Source: Bordetella parapertussis
GTDB lineage: Bacteria; Pseudomonadota; Gammaproteobacteria; Burkholderiales; SG8-39
Direction of reading: 5' to 3'
NCBI GenBank assembly: GCA_945862265.1
Contig: CAMAXP010000014.1
Span: forward strand, 31,610 to 95,609
Length of the DNA: 64,000 nucleotides
The notes below the pieces were generated by a model. That model saw only the letters and a list, made by a program, of their open reading frames with translations. It did not search any database and had not been told where the DNA came from. The position numbers and the translations under genes are program-made. Within the stretch, counting starts at the first letter, position 1, and every line of letters begins with the position of its first letter. Positions 27,783-37,412 of this stretch are shown here, in pieces.

Positions 27783-28660
27783 TGGCGGACTCCGGTGATC
27801 AGGACCCAGCCGTCCTCGCGGTCTGTGACGGCCAGGCGAAAGTGGGGAGCATAGGCTGCGATGACCTCTTCCGCCTGCGCCTCAAGAATCCCGGACAGCG
27901 CGACCGTATGGCTGCAACGGCCCGTGATCAGCGGGGCGAGCACGACGAGCGGATTGGCGAGGATATTGGCCACGACGATCTCGGCGGTCTGGTCCGGGGT
28001 GGCGTCCGGCGTAAAGAACCGCGCCGCGATGCCATTCTTGGCTGCGTTGTCGTGGGCCGCGAGGACCGCCTGTGGATCGATGTCGATGCCGACCACGTCT
28101 CGCGCGCCCAGGCGCGCCGCGACGATGGCCAATATACCGGAACCGCATCCGTAATCCAGAACGGTCTCCCCGCCCTTCAGCGTGCGCGCCAGCCAGCGCA
28201 GCATCAGGCTTGTCGTCGGATGGCTGCCCGTACCGAACGCGAGGCCGGGATCGATGGAGATGTTGAGTGCTGTGGGATCCGGGGGGGCGCACCAGCTCGG
28301 CACGATCCATAGCGCTTCGGTTACCCGGATCGGCTCGAACTGGGCCTGGGTGGTGCGCACCCAATCCTCATCCTCGACCAGCGCCGTCGTATACGTGGGC
28401 TGCGGCAGTCCGCAGATGCCTGCTGCAGTGGCAACGATGGATTCCGCATCGGCATCCGTCGGCAGCAGCGCTGTCAGCACGTTGCGCGGCCATACGCCCG
28501 GCGCGTCGATGCCGGGTTCGCCGAACTGCGGTGCCTCGACCGGCGTGCCCGCATCCGCGTCATCACAAGTCACCGAAAGGGCGCCCGCCTCGATCAGCGC
28601 GTCCGACAGCTCCTCTGCGTGGTCGGCTGCGGCAAGCAGCCTGATAGCAACCCATGCCAT
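27779..28660 (-). CDS. prmA: ribosomal protein L11 methyltransferase
   Basis: SAM-dependent methyltransferase of 293 aa that trimethylates ribosomal protein L11. It has the N-terminal substrate-recognition domain, a linker with GLAFGTGSHPTTSLMLRWL, SAM motif I VLDYGCGSGILAI, acidic motif II VVGIDIDPQA, and the ANILANPLVVLAP block. It lies 10 bases after accC and overlaps the DUF3426 gene by 4 bases, as in many betaproteobacteria. Confidence 0.94.
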   Translation of the reverse strand: MAWVAIRLLAAADHAEELSDALIEAGALSVTCDDADAGTPVEAPQFGEPGIDAPGVWPRNVLTALLPTDADAESIVATAAGICGLPQPTYTTALVEDEDWVRTTQAQFEPIRVTEALWIVPSWCAPPDPTALNISIDPGLAFGTGSHPTTSLMLRWLARTLKGGETVLDYGCGSGILAIVAARLGARDVVGIDIDPQAVLAAHDNAAKNGIAARFFTPDATPDQTAEIVVANILANPLVVLAPLITGRCSHTVALSGILEAQAEEVIAAYAPHFRLAVTDREDGWVLITGVRQ

Positions 28661-28670
28661 GCGGGAAGCC

Positions 28671-30037
28671 CTACTTCACGACCTTCTTCTTTTCCTGCGC
28701 GAGCTTCTGCTCGAGGTAGTGGATCGAAGCGCCGCCCTTGATGAAGCCCTTGTCGTTCAGCAGGTCCTGATGGAGCGGGATATTGGTCAGGATCCCTTCC
28801 ACCACCATCTCGGAGAGGGCGATCCGCATGCGGCGGATCGCCTGTTCGCGCGTGGCCCCGTAGGCAATCACCTTTCCGACCATCGAATCGTAATTGGGCG
28901 GGACGGTGTAGCCCTGGTAGACGTGGGAGTCGACCCGAATCCCGGGGCCACCCGGCGGATGGTAGGAAGTGATCTTCCCGGGCGAAGGCGTGAACTTGTA
29001 CGGGTCCTCGGCGTTGATCCGGCATTCCAGGGCATGGCCGCGGAATTCGATGTCGCGCTGGCGGAACGGGAGTTTCTCCCCGGCGGCAATGCGGATCTGC
29101 GCCTGTACGATGTCGATCCCCGTGATCATTTCGGTCACCGGGTGCTCCACCTGGACGCGGGTATTCATTTCGATGAAGAAGAATTCCCCGTTTTCGTACA
29201 GGAACTCAAACGTCCCGGCACCGCGGTAGCCGATCCTTTTGCACGCGTCCACGCATCGCTCGCCGATGCGGTCGCGGATCCGGGTTGAAAGTTCGGGCGC
29301 AGGCGCTTCTTCAATGACCTTCTGGTGGCGGCGCTGCATCGAGCAGTCGCGCTCGCCCAGGAAGACGGCATTCTTGTGCTCGTCGGCCAGGATCTGGATT
29401 TCGATGTGACGCGGGTTCTCGAGGAATTTTTCCAAGTAGACCGTGGGATTCGAGAACGCTGCCTGGGCCTCCTGGCGCGTAAGGCTCACGGCATTGATCA
29501 GCGCCGCTTCAGTGTGCACCACCCGCATCCCGCGCCCGCCGCCGCCGCCGGAGGCCTTGATGATGACCGGGTAGCCGATCTTGCGCGCGATCTTCACGAT
29601 ATCCGCCGGCGAGTCCGGGAGCGCGCCCTCCGAGCCTGGCACGCAGGGCACCCCGGCCTTGATCATCGCCGCCTTGGCGCTGACCTTGTCCCCCATCAGC
29701 CGGATGTTGTCCGGGTAGGGTCCGATGAACACGAATCCCGACTTTTCGACCTTGTCCGCGAAGTCCGCATTTTCGGACAGGAATCCGTAACCCGGGTGGA
29801 TCGCCTCTGCGTCGGTGACTTCGGCAGCACTGATGATGGCGGGGATGTTGAGGTAGCTCTGGCTCGCGGGTGCCGGCCCAATGCAGACCGATTCGTCCGC
29901 AAGCTTTACGTATTTCGCTTCGGTGTCGGCCTCCGAGTGGACGACAACGGTGCGGATGCCGAGCTCGCGGCAGGCCCGTTGGATCCGCAGCGCGATCTCG
30001 CCACGGTTGGCGATGAGTATTTTCCCGAACATGGGCA

Positions 30038-30038
<1 letters not shown>
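28671..30038 (-). CDS. accC: acetyl-CoA carboxylase biotin carboxylase subunit
   Basis: Biotin carboxylase of 455 aa, first half-reaction of malonyl-CoA synthesis. Motifs visible: [17 protein letters not shown] at the start, the glycine-rich ATP lid [10 protein letters not shown], the catalytic segment [17 protein letters not shown], and [14 protein letters not shown] 30038 overlaps the accB stop as TGATG; the internal ATG 30032 ([11 protein letters not shown]) matches the common start equally well. Confidence 0.96.
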
Positions 30039-30496
<458 letters not shown>

Positions 30497-30500
30497 GGCT

Positions 30501-30965
30501 TTACTCCTGGCCGCGCAGCAGCACGTAGGCGAGCGCGAGGTCATAGCCCCGGCTGCCCAGGCCGCAGATGGTTCCGACGGCGATGTCGGATACGAAAGAG
30601 CGATGCCTGAACGATTCCCGGGCATGCACATTGGAAAGGTGAACTTCTATGAACGGGATGCTTACCCCGGCCAACGCGTCGCGAATGGCCACACTTGTAT
30701 GCGTATACGCTGCAGGATTGATGACGATGAAGTCCACGCCTTCGCGACCCGCTTGCTGGATGCGGTCGACAAGCCCGCCTTCGTGGTTGGATTGGAAGCA
30801 CTGCAGTTCGGCCCCGGCACTTCGGGCCGCATCCACCAGTCGACGGTTGATGTCCTCGAGGGACTCGCGGCCATAGATCTGCGGCTCGCGCGTACCCAGA
30901 AGGTTCAGGTTCGGTCCATGCAGGACCAGAATGGACTCAACCTTGTTGGATGCCGACTTTTTCAA
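30501..30965 (-). CDS. aroQ: type II 3-dehydroquinate dehydratase
   Basis: Dodecameric shikimate-pathway enzyme of 154 aa. It has the start motif [17 protein letters not shown] with the catalytic Tyr shortly after (QIYG), [16 protein letters not shown] with the proton-donor His region, and [11 protein letters not shown]. Translation must start at TTG 30965, because the preceding in-frame codon is the stop TGA; a GGGGA ribosome-binding site lies upstream. It leads the aroQ-accB-accC-prmA series, and aroE lies about 7 kb away. Confidence 0.93.
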   Translation of the reverse strand: MKKSASNKVESILVLHGPNLNLLGTREPQIYGRESLEDINRRLVDAARSAGAELQCFQSNHEGGLVDRIQQAGREGVDFIVINPAAYTHTSVAIRDALAGVSIPFIEVHLSNVHARESFRHRSFVSDIAVGTICGLGSRGYDLALAYVLLRGQE

Positions 30966-31038
30966 TCATTTCCCCGAAATTGAGCGCATTTTAACGCACA
31001 TAGCCGCCGATCGCCCTTGCGGAGCCACATCGGATGCC

Positions 31039-31563
31039 TCAGGCGGCGAGCATTGGCGCAACCTGATCCTCGATTTTCTGCTGGGTAATGGATCCCAGGT
31101 TGCGATGGGCGACCATGCCTTTGCGGTCGAGTACGACTGTAAAGGGGAGTCCGCCACTTGGGTTACCGAGAGTGCGAACCAGGTCGAGCCCGGTCGCATC
31201 GGCCATCAGTAGTGGGTAGCTTACATGGACGTTGCGTGCAAAATCGACGACTTTAGACGCCTGATCGATGGCAATACCGACAAATTCGACATTGGAAGAC
31301 AGGAGTTTGTCACGCGCGCGAACCAGTCCGGGGATCTCTTCCCGGCAGGGCGGGCACCAGGTTGCCCAGAAATTCACGACCAGGACGTGCCCGCGCCATT
31401 CATTGAGGGTACGGGGACTACCGGCAAGGTCTGTCAGGCGGGCCGAAAACAGGGCTTCAGCAGAGGTCGTTCCGCCGGTGAGCCAAGGTCCGGCGGCCAC
31501 GCCAGCCACAGCGGCCACCACCCCCACCCCGAGCATGGCAAGGGTTTCGCGCCGGTCAACCAC
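31039..31563 (-). CDS. TlpA-like thioredoxin-fold protein
   Basis: Secreted or membrane-anchored thiol-disulfide protein of 174 aa. An N-terminal hydrophobic segment (LAMLGVGVVAAVAGVAAG, perhaps Tat-like after DRRE) leads to an AhpC/TSA-Redoxin domain with the active site WATWCPPCREE and the cis-Pro loop GLPFTVV. TlpA/ResA relatives reduce disulfides in cytochrome c maturation or protect periplasmic cysteines; which applies is unknown. The start is GTG 31563, overlapping the upstream gene by 8 bases. It ends 73 bases before aroQ. Confidence 0.85.
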   Translation of the reverse strand: MVDRRETLAMLGVGVVAAVAGVAAGPWLTGGTTSAEALFSARLTDLAGSPRTLNEWRGHVLVVNFWATWCPPCREEIPGLVRARDKLLSSNVEFVGIAIDQASKVVDFARNVHVSYPLLMADATGLDLVRTLGNPSGGLPFTVVLDRKGMVAHRNLGSITQQKIEDQVAPMLAA

Positions 31564-32167
31564 CCGCCGACCTCACCATTGCATCGACCTCGGGAATGCC
31601 CGCCCGGTCCATGACTTTGCCCACCTGCGTCGTCTTGAGCGTGATCCTCTCGTCCCGGGAGTCGAAGAGGGAGAGCTTCACCGGAGCCTCCTCCCAATCG
31701 AGTTCCAGGATCGTGACCGATCGCGCCCGGTCGCCGGAATAGCGCCTCGCCTCGGTGGAGCTGAACGGGATGTTCCTGTTGAGGAGGAAGATCTCGACTT
31801 CCTTGCTGCTGTCCGGGAAGAGTTGGAGTTCAATGTCCGAATAGGGGCCTGCAGTCCCCTTGAGCACGGGGCCCGTTAGATAGGGCGTGAATTCCTCCAG
31901 CGTGAGCATCATCGACAGCGCAATCCTGCGAAGTTCGCGTATCCGGTCCGGGTGCTCGTCGGCCTGGTAGAGATCAAGGTATGTCCGCAACTCGAGCTCG
32001 ACCTCCTCGTTTCCAGGGAGCGCCTGCTTGTCCGTGGCACCGAGCTGGCGTGCGGCTTTTCGTTTGGCCAGCGCAAAGTTGTCGATGCCACCCTCCGCCA
32101 TGATGCGTGCTGCGGCTGCCGCGATGGCGGCGCGCATCCCATTTTGCCTGGGCCGATTGCGAGTCAT
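31556..32167 (-). CDS. uncharacterised protein with nucleotidyltransferase-like motif
   Basis: A 203-residue soluble protein I do not recognise firmly. It begins with a basic, Ala-rich helical region (RAAIAAAAARIMAEGG). Its centre contains TGPVLKGTAGPYSDIELQLF, resembling the GS-x-x-RG-x-x-x-x-SDIDL motif of minimal nucleotidyltransferases, with Glu at the second acidic position. A second block reads SVTILELDWEEAPVKLSLFD. Its start ATG 32167 is divergent from mpl, and its end overlaps the TlpA-like gene by 8 bases, so they share a message. Activity as a transferase is a guess from one motif. Confidence 0.6.
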   Translation of the reverse strand: MTRNRPRQNGMRAAIAAAAARIMAEGGIDNFALAKRKAARQLGATDKQALPGNEEVELELRTYLDLYQADEHPDRIRELRRIALSMMLTLEEFTPYLTGPVLKGTAGPYSDIELQLFPDSSKEVEIFLLNRNIPFSSTEARRYSGDRARSVTILELDWEEAPVKLSLFDSRDERITLKTTQVGKVMDRAGIPEVDAMVRSAGG

Positions 32168-32277
32168 GGGGTGGGATGATCCTCTCGAACGCGCAAATGA
32201 TACCCCGGGAATCCGCGGTCCGGATTGGCGCTGAAATCGACTACAATCGGCGCTCTTTAGCAGCACGTTTTCTGCGG

Positions 32278-33633
32278 ATGACGGCGAAACACCTGCATAT
32301 TCTTGGCATTTGCGGCACTTTCATGGGGGGGGTTGCCGCCCTCGCCAAGGCGGCCGGCTACCGGGTGACCGGGTGCGACGCCAACGTGTATCCGCCCATG
32401 AGCGACCAGCTGCAGGCGCTGGGCATCGAACTGATCGAAGGCTACTCGGCCGACCAACGTTCGCTTCGCCCGGATATCTGGGTCGTCGGCAACGTGGTTT
32501 CCCGCGGCAACCCCCTGATGGAGGCGATCCTCGATCAGGGAGATCCCTACACTTCTGGTCCGCAATGGCTTTCCGAGCATATTCTTTCAGGTAAGTGGGT
32601 GCTCGCTGTAGCGGGAACGCATGGCAAGACGACTACCTCTGCGATGCTGGCCTGGGTGCTGGAAAGGGCCGGGCTCGAACCGGGGTTCCTGATCGGTGGC
32701 GTGCCCCGCAATTTTCCCGTATCTGCGCGGCTCACGGATGCCCCTTTTTTCGTGATCGAGGCCGACGAATACGACACGGCATTTTTCGACAAGCGCTCCA
32801 AGTTTGTCCACTATCGCCCCAAAACCGCGATCCTGAATAATCTTGAGTTCGATCATGCTGACATCTTCCCTGATATTGCGGCTATCGAGCGGCAATTCCA
32901 TCATTTGGTGCGCATTGTGCCGAGTTCGGGCCGGCTGGTTGTCAACAGCACCGAACCGGCCCTTGGGCGAGTGCTGGACATGGGCAAGTGGAGTCCTGTC
33001 GAAGTATTTGGCGTCGAGGCCGGCTGGTTCGCGGGGCCCGTCGACACCGATGGCAGCTTCGAGGTGTCCAACGGCGGGCAGTCCTTTGGCCGCCTGCACT
33101 GGGCGCTGCAGGGCGAGCACAATCGATTGAACGCACTCGCCGCGATAGCCGCAGCGGCCCATGCTGGCGTGGAGCCCGCAAGGGCAATCGCAGCGCTTGG
33201 CGACTTCTTGAGCGTAAAGCGGAGAATGGAGTTGCGAGGTGTGGCCGGTGGGGTCTGCGTCTATGACGACTTTGCGCATCACCCGACGGCGATCCGCACC
33301 ACCCTCGAAGGGCTGCGCCGCAAGGCCGGCGACGGCCGGATCCTCGCCGTCCTTGAACCCCGCTCCAACACCATGAAGCTGGGCGTGATGAAGGCGGCGC
33401 TGCCGGGCAGTGTTTCTGCCGCGGACAAAGTGTTTGTCTTCGGCGCCAACCTGGGCTGGGATGCAGAGGATGTGTTCGCGTCCCTGGGGGAGAAAGTGCA
33501 TTGCGCCTCAGACCTAGGCGCGCTGGTGGAAGCCATCGCCATGGAAGCGCGCCCGGGCGACCAGGTGCTGGTGATGTCCAACGGCGGGTTCGGCGGCATT
33601 CACGAAAAGCTGCTTGCCAGGCTTGCCCGCTGA
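32278..33633 (+). CDS. mpl: UDP-MurNAc:L-Ala-gamma-D-Glu-meso-DAP ligase
   Basis: Mur-ligase family enzyme that recycles the cell-wall tripeptide onto UDP-N-acetylmuramate. It has 451 aa. The N-terminal Rossmann domain starts HLHILGICGTFMGGVAALAK (Mpl has this rather than the MurC form), the ATP-binding loop is AGTHGKTTTSAML, the metal and phosphate region is EADEYDTAFFDKRSKFVHY, and the C-terminal domain includes VYDDFAHHPTAIRTTL. ATG 32278 is the natural start; longer readings run into the divergent gene. The esterase gene follows after 7 bases. Confidence 0.94.
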   Translation: MTAKHLHILGICGTFMGGVAALAKAAGYRVTGCDANVYPPMSDQLQALGIELIEGYSADQRSLRPDIWVVGNVVSRGNPLMEAILDQGDPYTSGPQWLSEHILSGKWVLAVAGTHGKTTTSAMLAWVLERAGLEPGFLIGGVPRNFPVSARLTDAPFFVIEADEYDTAFFDKRSKFVHYRPKTAILNNLEFDHADIFPDIAAIERQFHHLVRIVPSSGRLVVNSTEPALGRVLDMGKWSPVEVFGVEAGWFAGPVDTDGSFEVSNGGQSFGRLHWALQGEHNRLNALAAIAAAAHAGVEPARAIAALGDFLSVKRRMELRGVAGGVCVYDDFAHHPTAIRTTLEGLRRKAGDGRILAVLEPRSNTMKLGVMKAALPGSVSAADKVFVFGANLGWDAEDVFASLGEKVHCASDLGALVEAIAMEARPGDQVLVMSNGGFGGIHEKLLARLAR

Positions 33634-33640
33634 GCGCGTC

Positions 33641-34210
33641 GTGATCGTCTACCTGCACGGGTTCAACAGTTCGCCGGCCTCGCACAAGGCGCGGACGATG
33701 GCCCGATACCTTGAGGAACGCGGCCTCGGGGATCGATTCATATGCCCGGCGCTGCCCCACCGCCCGGAAGAGGCGATGGATCTTGTCGAAGGCCTGGTGG
33801 CGGGACTCGGCAACCGCGAGGTCACGTTCGTCGGCAGTTCGCTGGGTGGGTTCTACGCAACCTGGCTGGCCGAGAAGCACGCCTGTCGGGCGATTCTGAT
33901 CCAGCCGGCCGTCTTTCCGCACGTCGGCCTGGAAGCGTACCTGGGCCCGCAGAAGAACCTCTACACCGGCGTCGAATATGAGTTGACTCGCGCGCACCTC
34001 GACGGCTGGCGCGCCCGGTGCGTGGACGCAATCGATCCCGAGCGATACCTGCTGCTGCTCGAGACGGGTGACGAGGTGCTCGACTACCGCGAAGCGGTAA
34101 GCAAGTACGAAGGCGCGCGCATGGTGATCAGGCAGGGCGGGGACCACATGCTGCAGAGTTTCCCGCAGCACCTGCCCCGCATGCTCGCGTTCGCCGGGCT
34201 TACTTCCTGA
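33641..34210 (+). CDS. YqiA-type alpha/beta-hydrolase esterase
   Basis: Small esterase of about 189 aa. The oxyanion segment is YLHGFNSSPASHK, the nucleophile elbow GSSLGGFYATWL, and the triad is completed by Asp in ETGDEVLDY and His in GGDHML. This matches the UPF0227/YqiA family. GTG 33641 is the preferred start, 7 bases after mpl; an upstream TTG would overlap mpl. Its 3' end overlaps the convergent enolase-superfamily gene by 11 bases. Confidence 0.85.
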   Translation: MIVYLHGFNSSPASHKARTMARYLEERGLGDRFICPALPHRPEEAMDLVEGLVAGLGNREVTFVGSSLGGFYATWLAEKHACRAILIQPAVFPHVGLEAYLGPQKNLYTGVEYELTRAHLDGWRARCVDAIDPERYLLLLETGDEVLDYREAVSKYEGARMVIRQGGDHMLQSFPQHLPRMLAFAGLTS

Positions 34211-35345
34211 TTTCCTTCCACGGCCGGGCCTTCCCGCTGACGGCATAGCGGGCGATGGCTTTCTCGTCAAAATCGAATCCCAGCCCCGGGCGGGTGGGAA
34301 GCTTGAGCATGCCGTCCTTGAATTCCAGCTGCCGGTCCACCAGGCGGCGGAAATTCAGGACCTGGTCATCGGTAAAGAACTCCACCATGCGGGCATTCGG
34401 CGTCGAGGCGACCAGGTGGACGTGCAGGTCATGGAACCAATGGGGGCAGACCGTGACGCCGTAACTCGCCGCGGTTGCCGCGATGCGCCGCCACTCGGTG
34501 ATGCCACCGCAGACGGCCGCATCGTGCTGCAGGATCGCGGCGCCGCCCTTTTCCATGAGTTCCTTGAAGTACCAGCGACCGACGCCGATTTCCCCCGTGG
34601 CAACCGTAATCTTGGTCGCGCGGGCGAGGCGCGCGTGGCTGTCGATATCATCGGGCCCGAAAGGCTCCTCGATCCAGTACGGATCGTACTTTTCGTAGCG
34701 CTTAATGTGCTCGAGCGCAGTGGGCAGGTCCTGCCAGGCGTTGTTCGCGTCCAGCGTCAGCAAGACGTCCGGGCCGATGGCCTCGCGCGCGGCGCGCACG
34801 CGCGCCTCTTCCTCGGCCGGCGACAGCCGGCCCACCTTCATCTTCACCGCCTTGAACCCCAGCTTTACGTACCCCGCCATTTCCGCGCCCAGCTTCTTCG
34901 GCGTTTTGCCGGCGAGGTAGTAGCCCCCCGACGCATACGCAGGCACGGCCGAGTCGGCATACCCGCCTAGATACCGGTGCAGCGGCAGCTTCACGCTGCG
35001 CGCATTCAGGTCCCACAATGCCGTATCGAGGATGCTGATCGCGCGCATGACCGCGCCCGAGCGGCCCTGCAGCAGCGATTCCTGGAACATGTCCTGCCAG
35101 AGTCCTTCGGTTCGCGTCGATTCCTGCCCGATCAGCTTGGGCGCCAGCAATTCCTCCACGGCATGCGCAACGAGCGTGCCGGCGGACGACCCTGCATAGC
35201 AGAACCCGACGCCTTCGACCCCGTCGGTGGAGCGAACCTTGACGAGTCCGTAGTCGCGCGCGCTCACGGTGCGGGTTGCGAAGGCGGTCACATGGTCCAG
35301 CGGAATGCGCGCGGTGCACACGGAAATGGAGGCAATCTTGGGCAT
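34200..35345 (-). CDS. enolase-superfamily enzyme (mandelate racemase/muconate lactonizing group)
   Basis: A 381-residue barrel enzyme. The lysine pair is in FKAVKMKVGRL, metal ligands in LTLDANNAW, YWIEEPFGPDD and VATGEIGVGR, and a possible His acid-base lies in VCPHWFHDLHVH. These are typical of the mandelate-racemase-like sugar-acid dehydratase or racemase groups. No substrate can be named; adjacency to cell-wall and RNA genes is uninformative. The ATG is at 35345, divergent from the RNB gene. Confidence 0.8.
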   Translation of the reverse strand: MPKIASISVCTARIPLDHVTAFATRTVSARDYGLVKVRSTDGVEGVGFCYAGSSAGTLVAHAVEELLAPKLIGQESTRTEGLWQDMFQESLLQGRSGAVMRAISILDTALWDLNARSVKLPLHRYLGGYADSAVPAYASGGYYLAGKTPKKLGAEMAGYVKLGFKAVKMKVGRLSPAEEEARVRAAREAIGPDVLLTLDANNAWQDLPTALEHIKRYEKYDPYWIEEPFGPDDIDSHARLARATKITVATGEIGVGRWYFKELMEKGGAAILQHDAAVCGGITEWRRIAATAASYGVTVCPHWFHDLHVHLVASTPNARMVEFFTDDQVLNFRRLVDRQLEFKDGMLKLPTRPGLGFDFDEKAIARYAVSGKARPWKEIRK

Positions 35346-35444
35346 GGGCGGGCTTCTCCGGGGAAACGCTCGAGACGAGGGGAGAAAAGGATAACGCAAG
35401 CGGGCGTGCTCCCGCGTATCATTCCGCCTTTTAGAATACTCGCG

Positions 35445-37328
35445 ATGCATCTCCTATACGAGGAAGAGGGCGCCATCAAAGCCGGCACGGTGCTTGCGCC
35501 GGGCACGGCCTCGTATCAGGTCGAAACGCCGCACGGTCGGCGCACCAAGGTGAAGGCCTCGCACGTCGTGATGTCCTTCGATGCACCCGGCGCGGCTGAA
35601 CTTCTTGCCAGCGCGGGCGCGTATGCCGACAAGCTGGATGCGGATTTTCTTTGGCAGTGCGCGGGACCGGAGGAATTCGGTTTCAAGGACCTCGCGCGCG
35701 AGTATGTCGGTCGTGAGCCGGATGCAGTGGAATCGGCCGGGGTGCTGCTGAAACTCCACTCTGTGCCCATGTACTTCTATCGGCGCGGCCGGGGCCGCTT
35801 CCAGGCCGCGCCCGAAGCCACCCTCAAGGCAGCCCTGGCGGGGCTGGAGAAGAAACGCCAGCAAGCCGAGAAGGCTGCCGAATTCACGGCGCTCCTTGTC
35901 GAAGGAACATTTCCCGAGGAATTACGGCCTTTGCGTAACGAACTGCTCTACAAGCCCGATCGCAACAAGATCGAGACCAAGGCCGTCGAGGCCGCCTGCC
36001 GGGAAACCGGGCTGTCGGTAGCCCGGCTCTTCGAGCATGTGGGTGCGCTGCCCTCCAGCCACGATTTCCACATCAACCGGTTCTTGTTCGAATGCTTCCC
36101 GGCCGGGACGGGCTTCCCGAAGCACGAGCCGCCTGCGCTGCCCGAAGACCTGCCCCCGGGCGAAGCGCCGGTCTATTCGCTCGACGATGTCGGCACGTCC
36201 GAGATCGACGACGCCTTTTCCGTGCGCCGGGTCTCGGAAGACGAGTTCCGCATCGGCGTGCACATCGCCGCGCCCGCACTCGGCTTCCTGCCCGGCTCGG
36301 CCCTCGATGCAATGGCGCGGGAAAGGCTGTCGACGGTATATATGCCGGGACAGAAGATCACGATGTTTCCTGCCGACGTGATCGAGAGGTTTTCGCTCGA
36401 TGCCGGCAGCGAGCGGCCCGCGGTATCGATCTATTTCAACGTGTCCGCGAGCGACTTCTCGATCCGGGGCCATCACTCGCGGCTGGAGCGCGTGAAGGTC
36501 GCCGGGAACCTGCGCCACGTCGATTACGCCGCGCTGAACGACCTCCTCCCGGTGGCCGGCAAGGCCGGCCTGGAATACGAGGACGAGCTTGCCATCCTGT
36601 GGAAATTCGCCAACGCCCTCGAGGCGCGGCGCGGCAAGCCGAGCGTCAACGCCGGCATGGTGGATTACAACTTCAACGTCGATGGCGAGCACATCAGCAT
36701 CGTGCCGCGCAAGCGCGGCGCGCCGCTGGACAAGCTGGTGGCCGAACTGATGATCCTCGCCAACTCGACCTGGGGCGGCTTTCTCGCCGAGCGCGATGTC
36801 GCGGCGCTGTACCGCGTACAGTCGGGAGGCAAGGTGCGCATGAGCGTGCACGGCGAACCCCATGACGGGCTGGGCGTCTCCTGCTACGCATGGATGAGCT
36901 CCCCGCTGCGGCGCTACATCGACCTCGTCAACCAATGGCAGCTCGCCGCCAGCCTGACCGGCAAGCGGGCGCCCTTTGCGCGGAACTCGGACACGCTGTT
37001 GTCCACGCTGCGGGCGTTCGAGGTCGTCTACGCCCGCTACGACGAACACCAGCGCGACATGGAGCGCTACTGGTGCCTGCGGTGGCTGCTCCAGGAGGGT
37101 GTTTCGGTCTGCGACGCCGTCGTGACCCGCGAGTCGACCGTCCGGCTCGAGGGCCTGCCCCTGGTCGTGCGGGTGCCCTCGCTGCCCGACCTGTTCCCGG
37201 GAGTGCGGGTCAGCGTGCAGGTCAGCGACATCGACCTCCTCGACAAGACCCTGGTGTGCACTTGGCGCGAAACGATAGCCGACCCTGCGGCCGGGGAGTC
37301 GGTGGAGGATGCGCAGGAGGCCCTCTAA
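35445..37328 (+). CDS. RNB-domain exoribonuclease (RNase II family)
   Basis: A 627-residue ribonuclease-like protein. The RNB active site is DDVGTSEIDDAF: Asp247, Asp255 and Asp256 align with E. coli RNase II Asp201, Asp209 and Asp210, while Asp207 is replaced by Glu253. The RNA-binding arginines are in SSPLRRYIDLVNQWQL. The N-terminus resembles a small SH3-like fold (GTASYQVETPHGRRTKVKASHVV) rather than canonical cold-shock domains, and the C-terminal S1-like region is short. It would degrade single-stranded RNA 3' to 5'. ATG 35445 lies 8 bases after a TAGAAT (35432-35437), so a very short leader is possible. Confidence 0.85.
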   Translation: MHLLYEEEGAIKAGTVLAPGTASYQVETPHGRRTKVKASHVVMSFDAPGAAELLASAGAYADKLDADFLWQCAGPEEFGFKDLAREYVGREPDAVESAGVLLKLHSVPMYFYRRGRGRFQAAPEATLKAALAGLEKKRQQAEKAAEFTALLVEGTFPEELRPLRNELLYKPDRNKIETKAVEAACRETGLSVARLFEHVGALPSSHDFHINRFLFECFPAGTGFPKHEPPALPEDLPPGEAPVYSLDDVGTSEIDDAFSVRRVSEDEFRIGVHIAAPALGFLPGSALDAMARERLSTVYMPGQKITMFPADVIERFSLDAGSERPAVSIYFNVSASDFSIRGHHSRLERVKVAGNLRHVDYAALNDLLPVAGKAGLEYEDELAILWKFANALEARRGKPSVNAGMVDYNFNVDGEHISIVPRKRGAPLDKLVAELMILANSTWGGFLAERDVAALYRVQSGGKVRMSVHGEPHDGLGVSCYAWMSSPLRRYIDLVNQWQLAASLTGKRAPFARNSDTLLSTLRAFEVVYARYDEHQRDMERYWCLRWLLQEGVSVCDAVVTRESTVRLEGLPLVVRVPSLPDLFPGVRVSVQVSDIDLLDKTLVCTWRETIADPAAGESVEDAQEAL

Positions 37329-37412
37329 TGGGCCTACAATATCCCGTCCAAACTCCTCGAGGCATCTTTGTCGGCCGCTAGCGCGACAACCCTCACGCGA
37401 CTGCCTGCGCGA

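Noticed and set aside
32225..32247. Promoter TTGGCG-TACAAT before mpl
   Set aside because: The spacer is only 11 bases, too short for a sigma-70 promoter.
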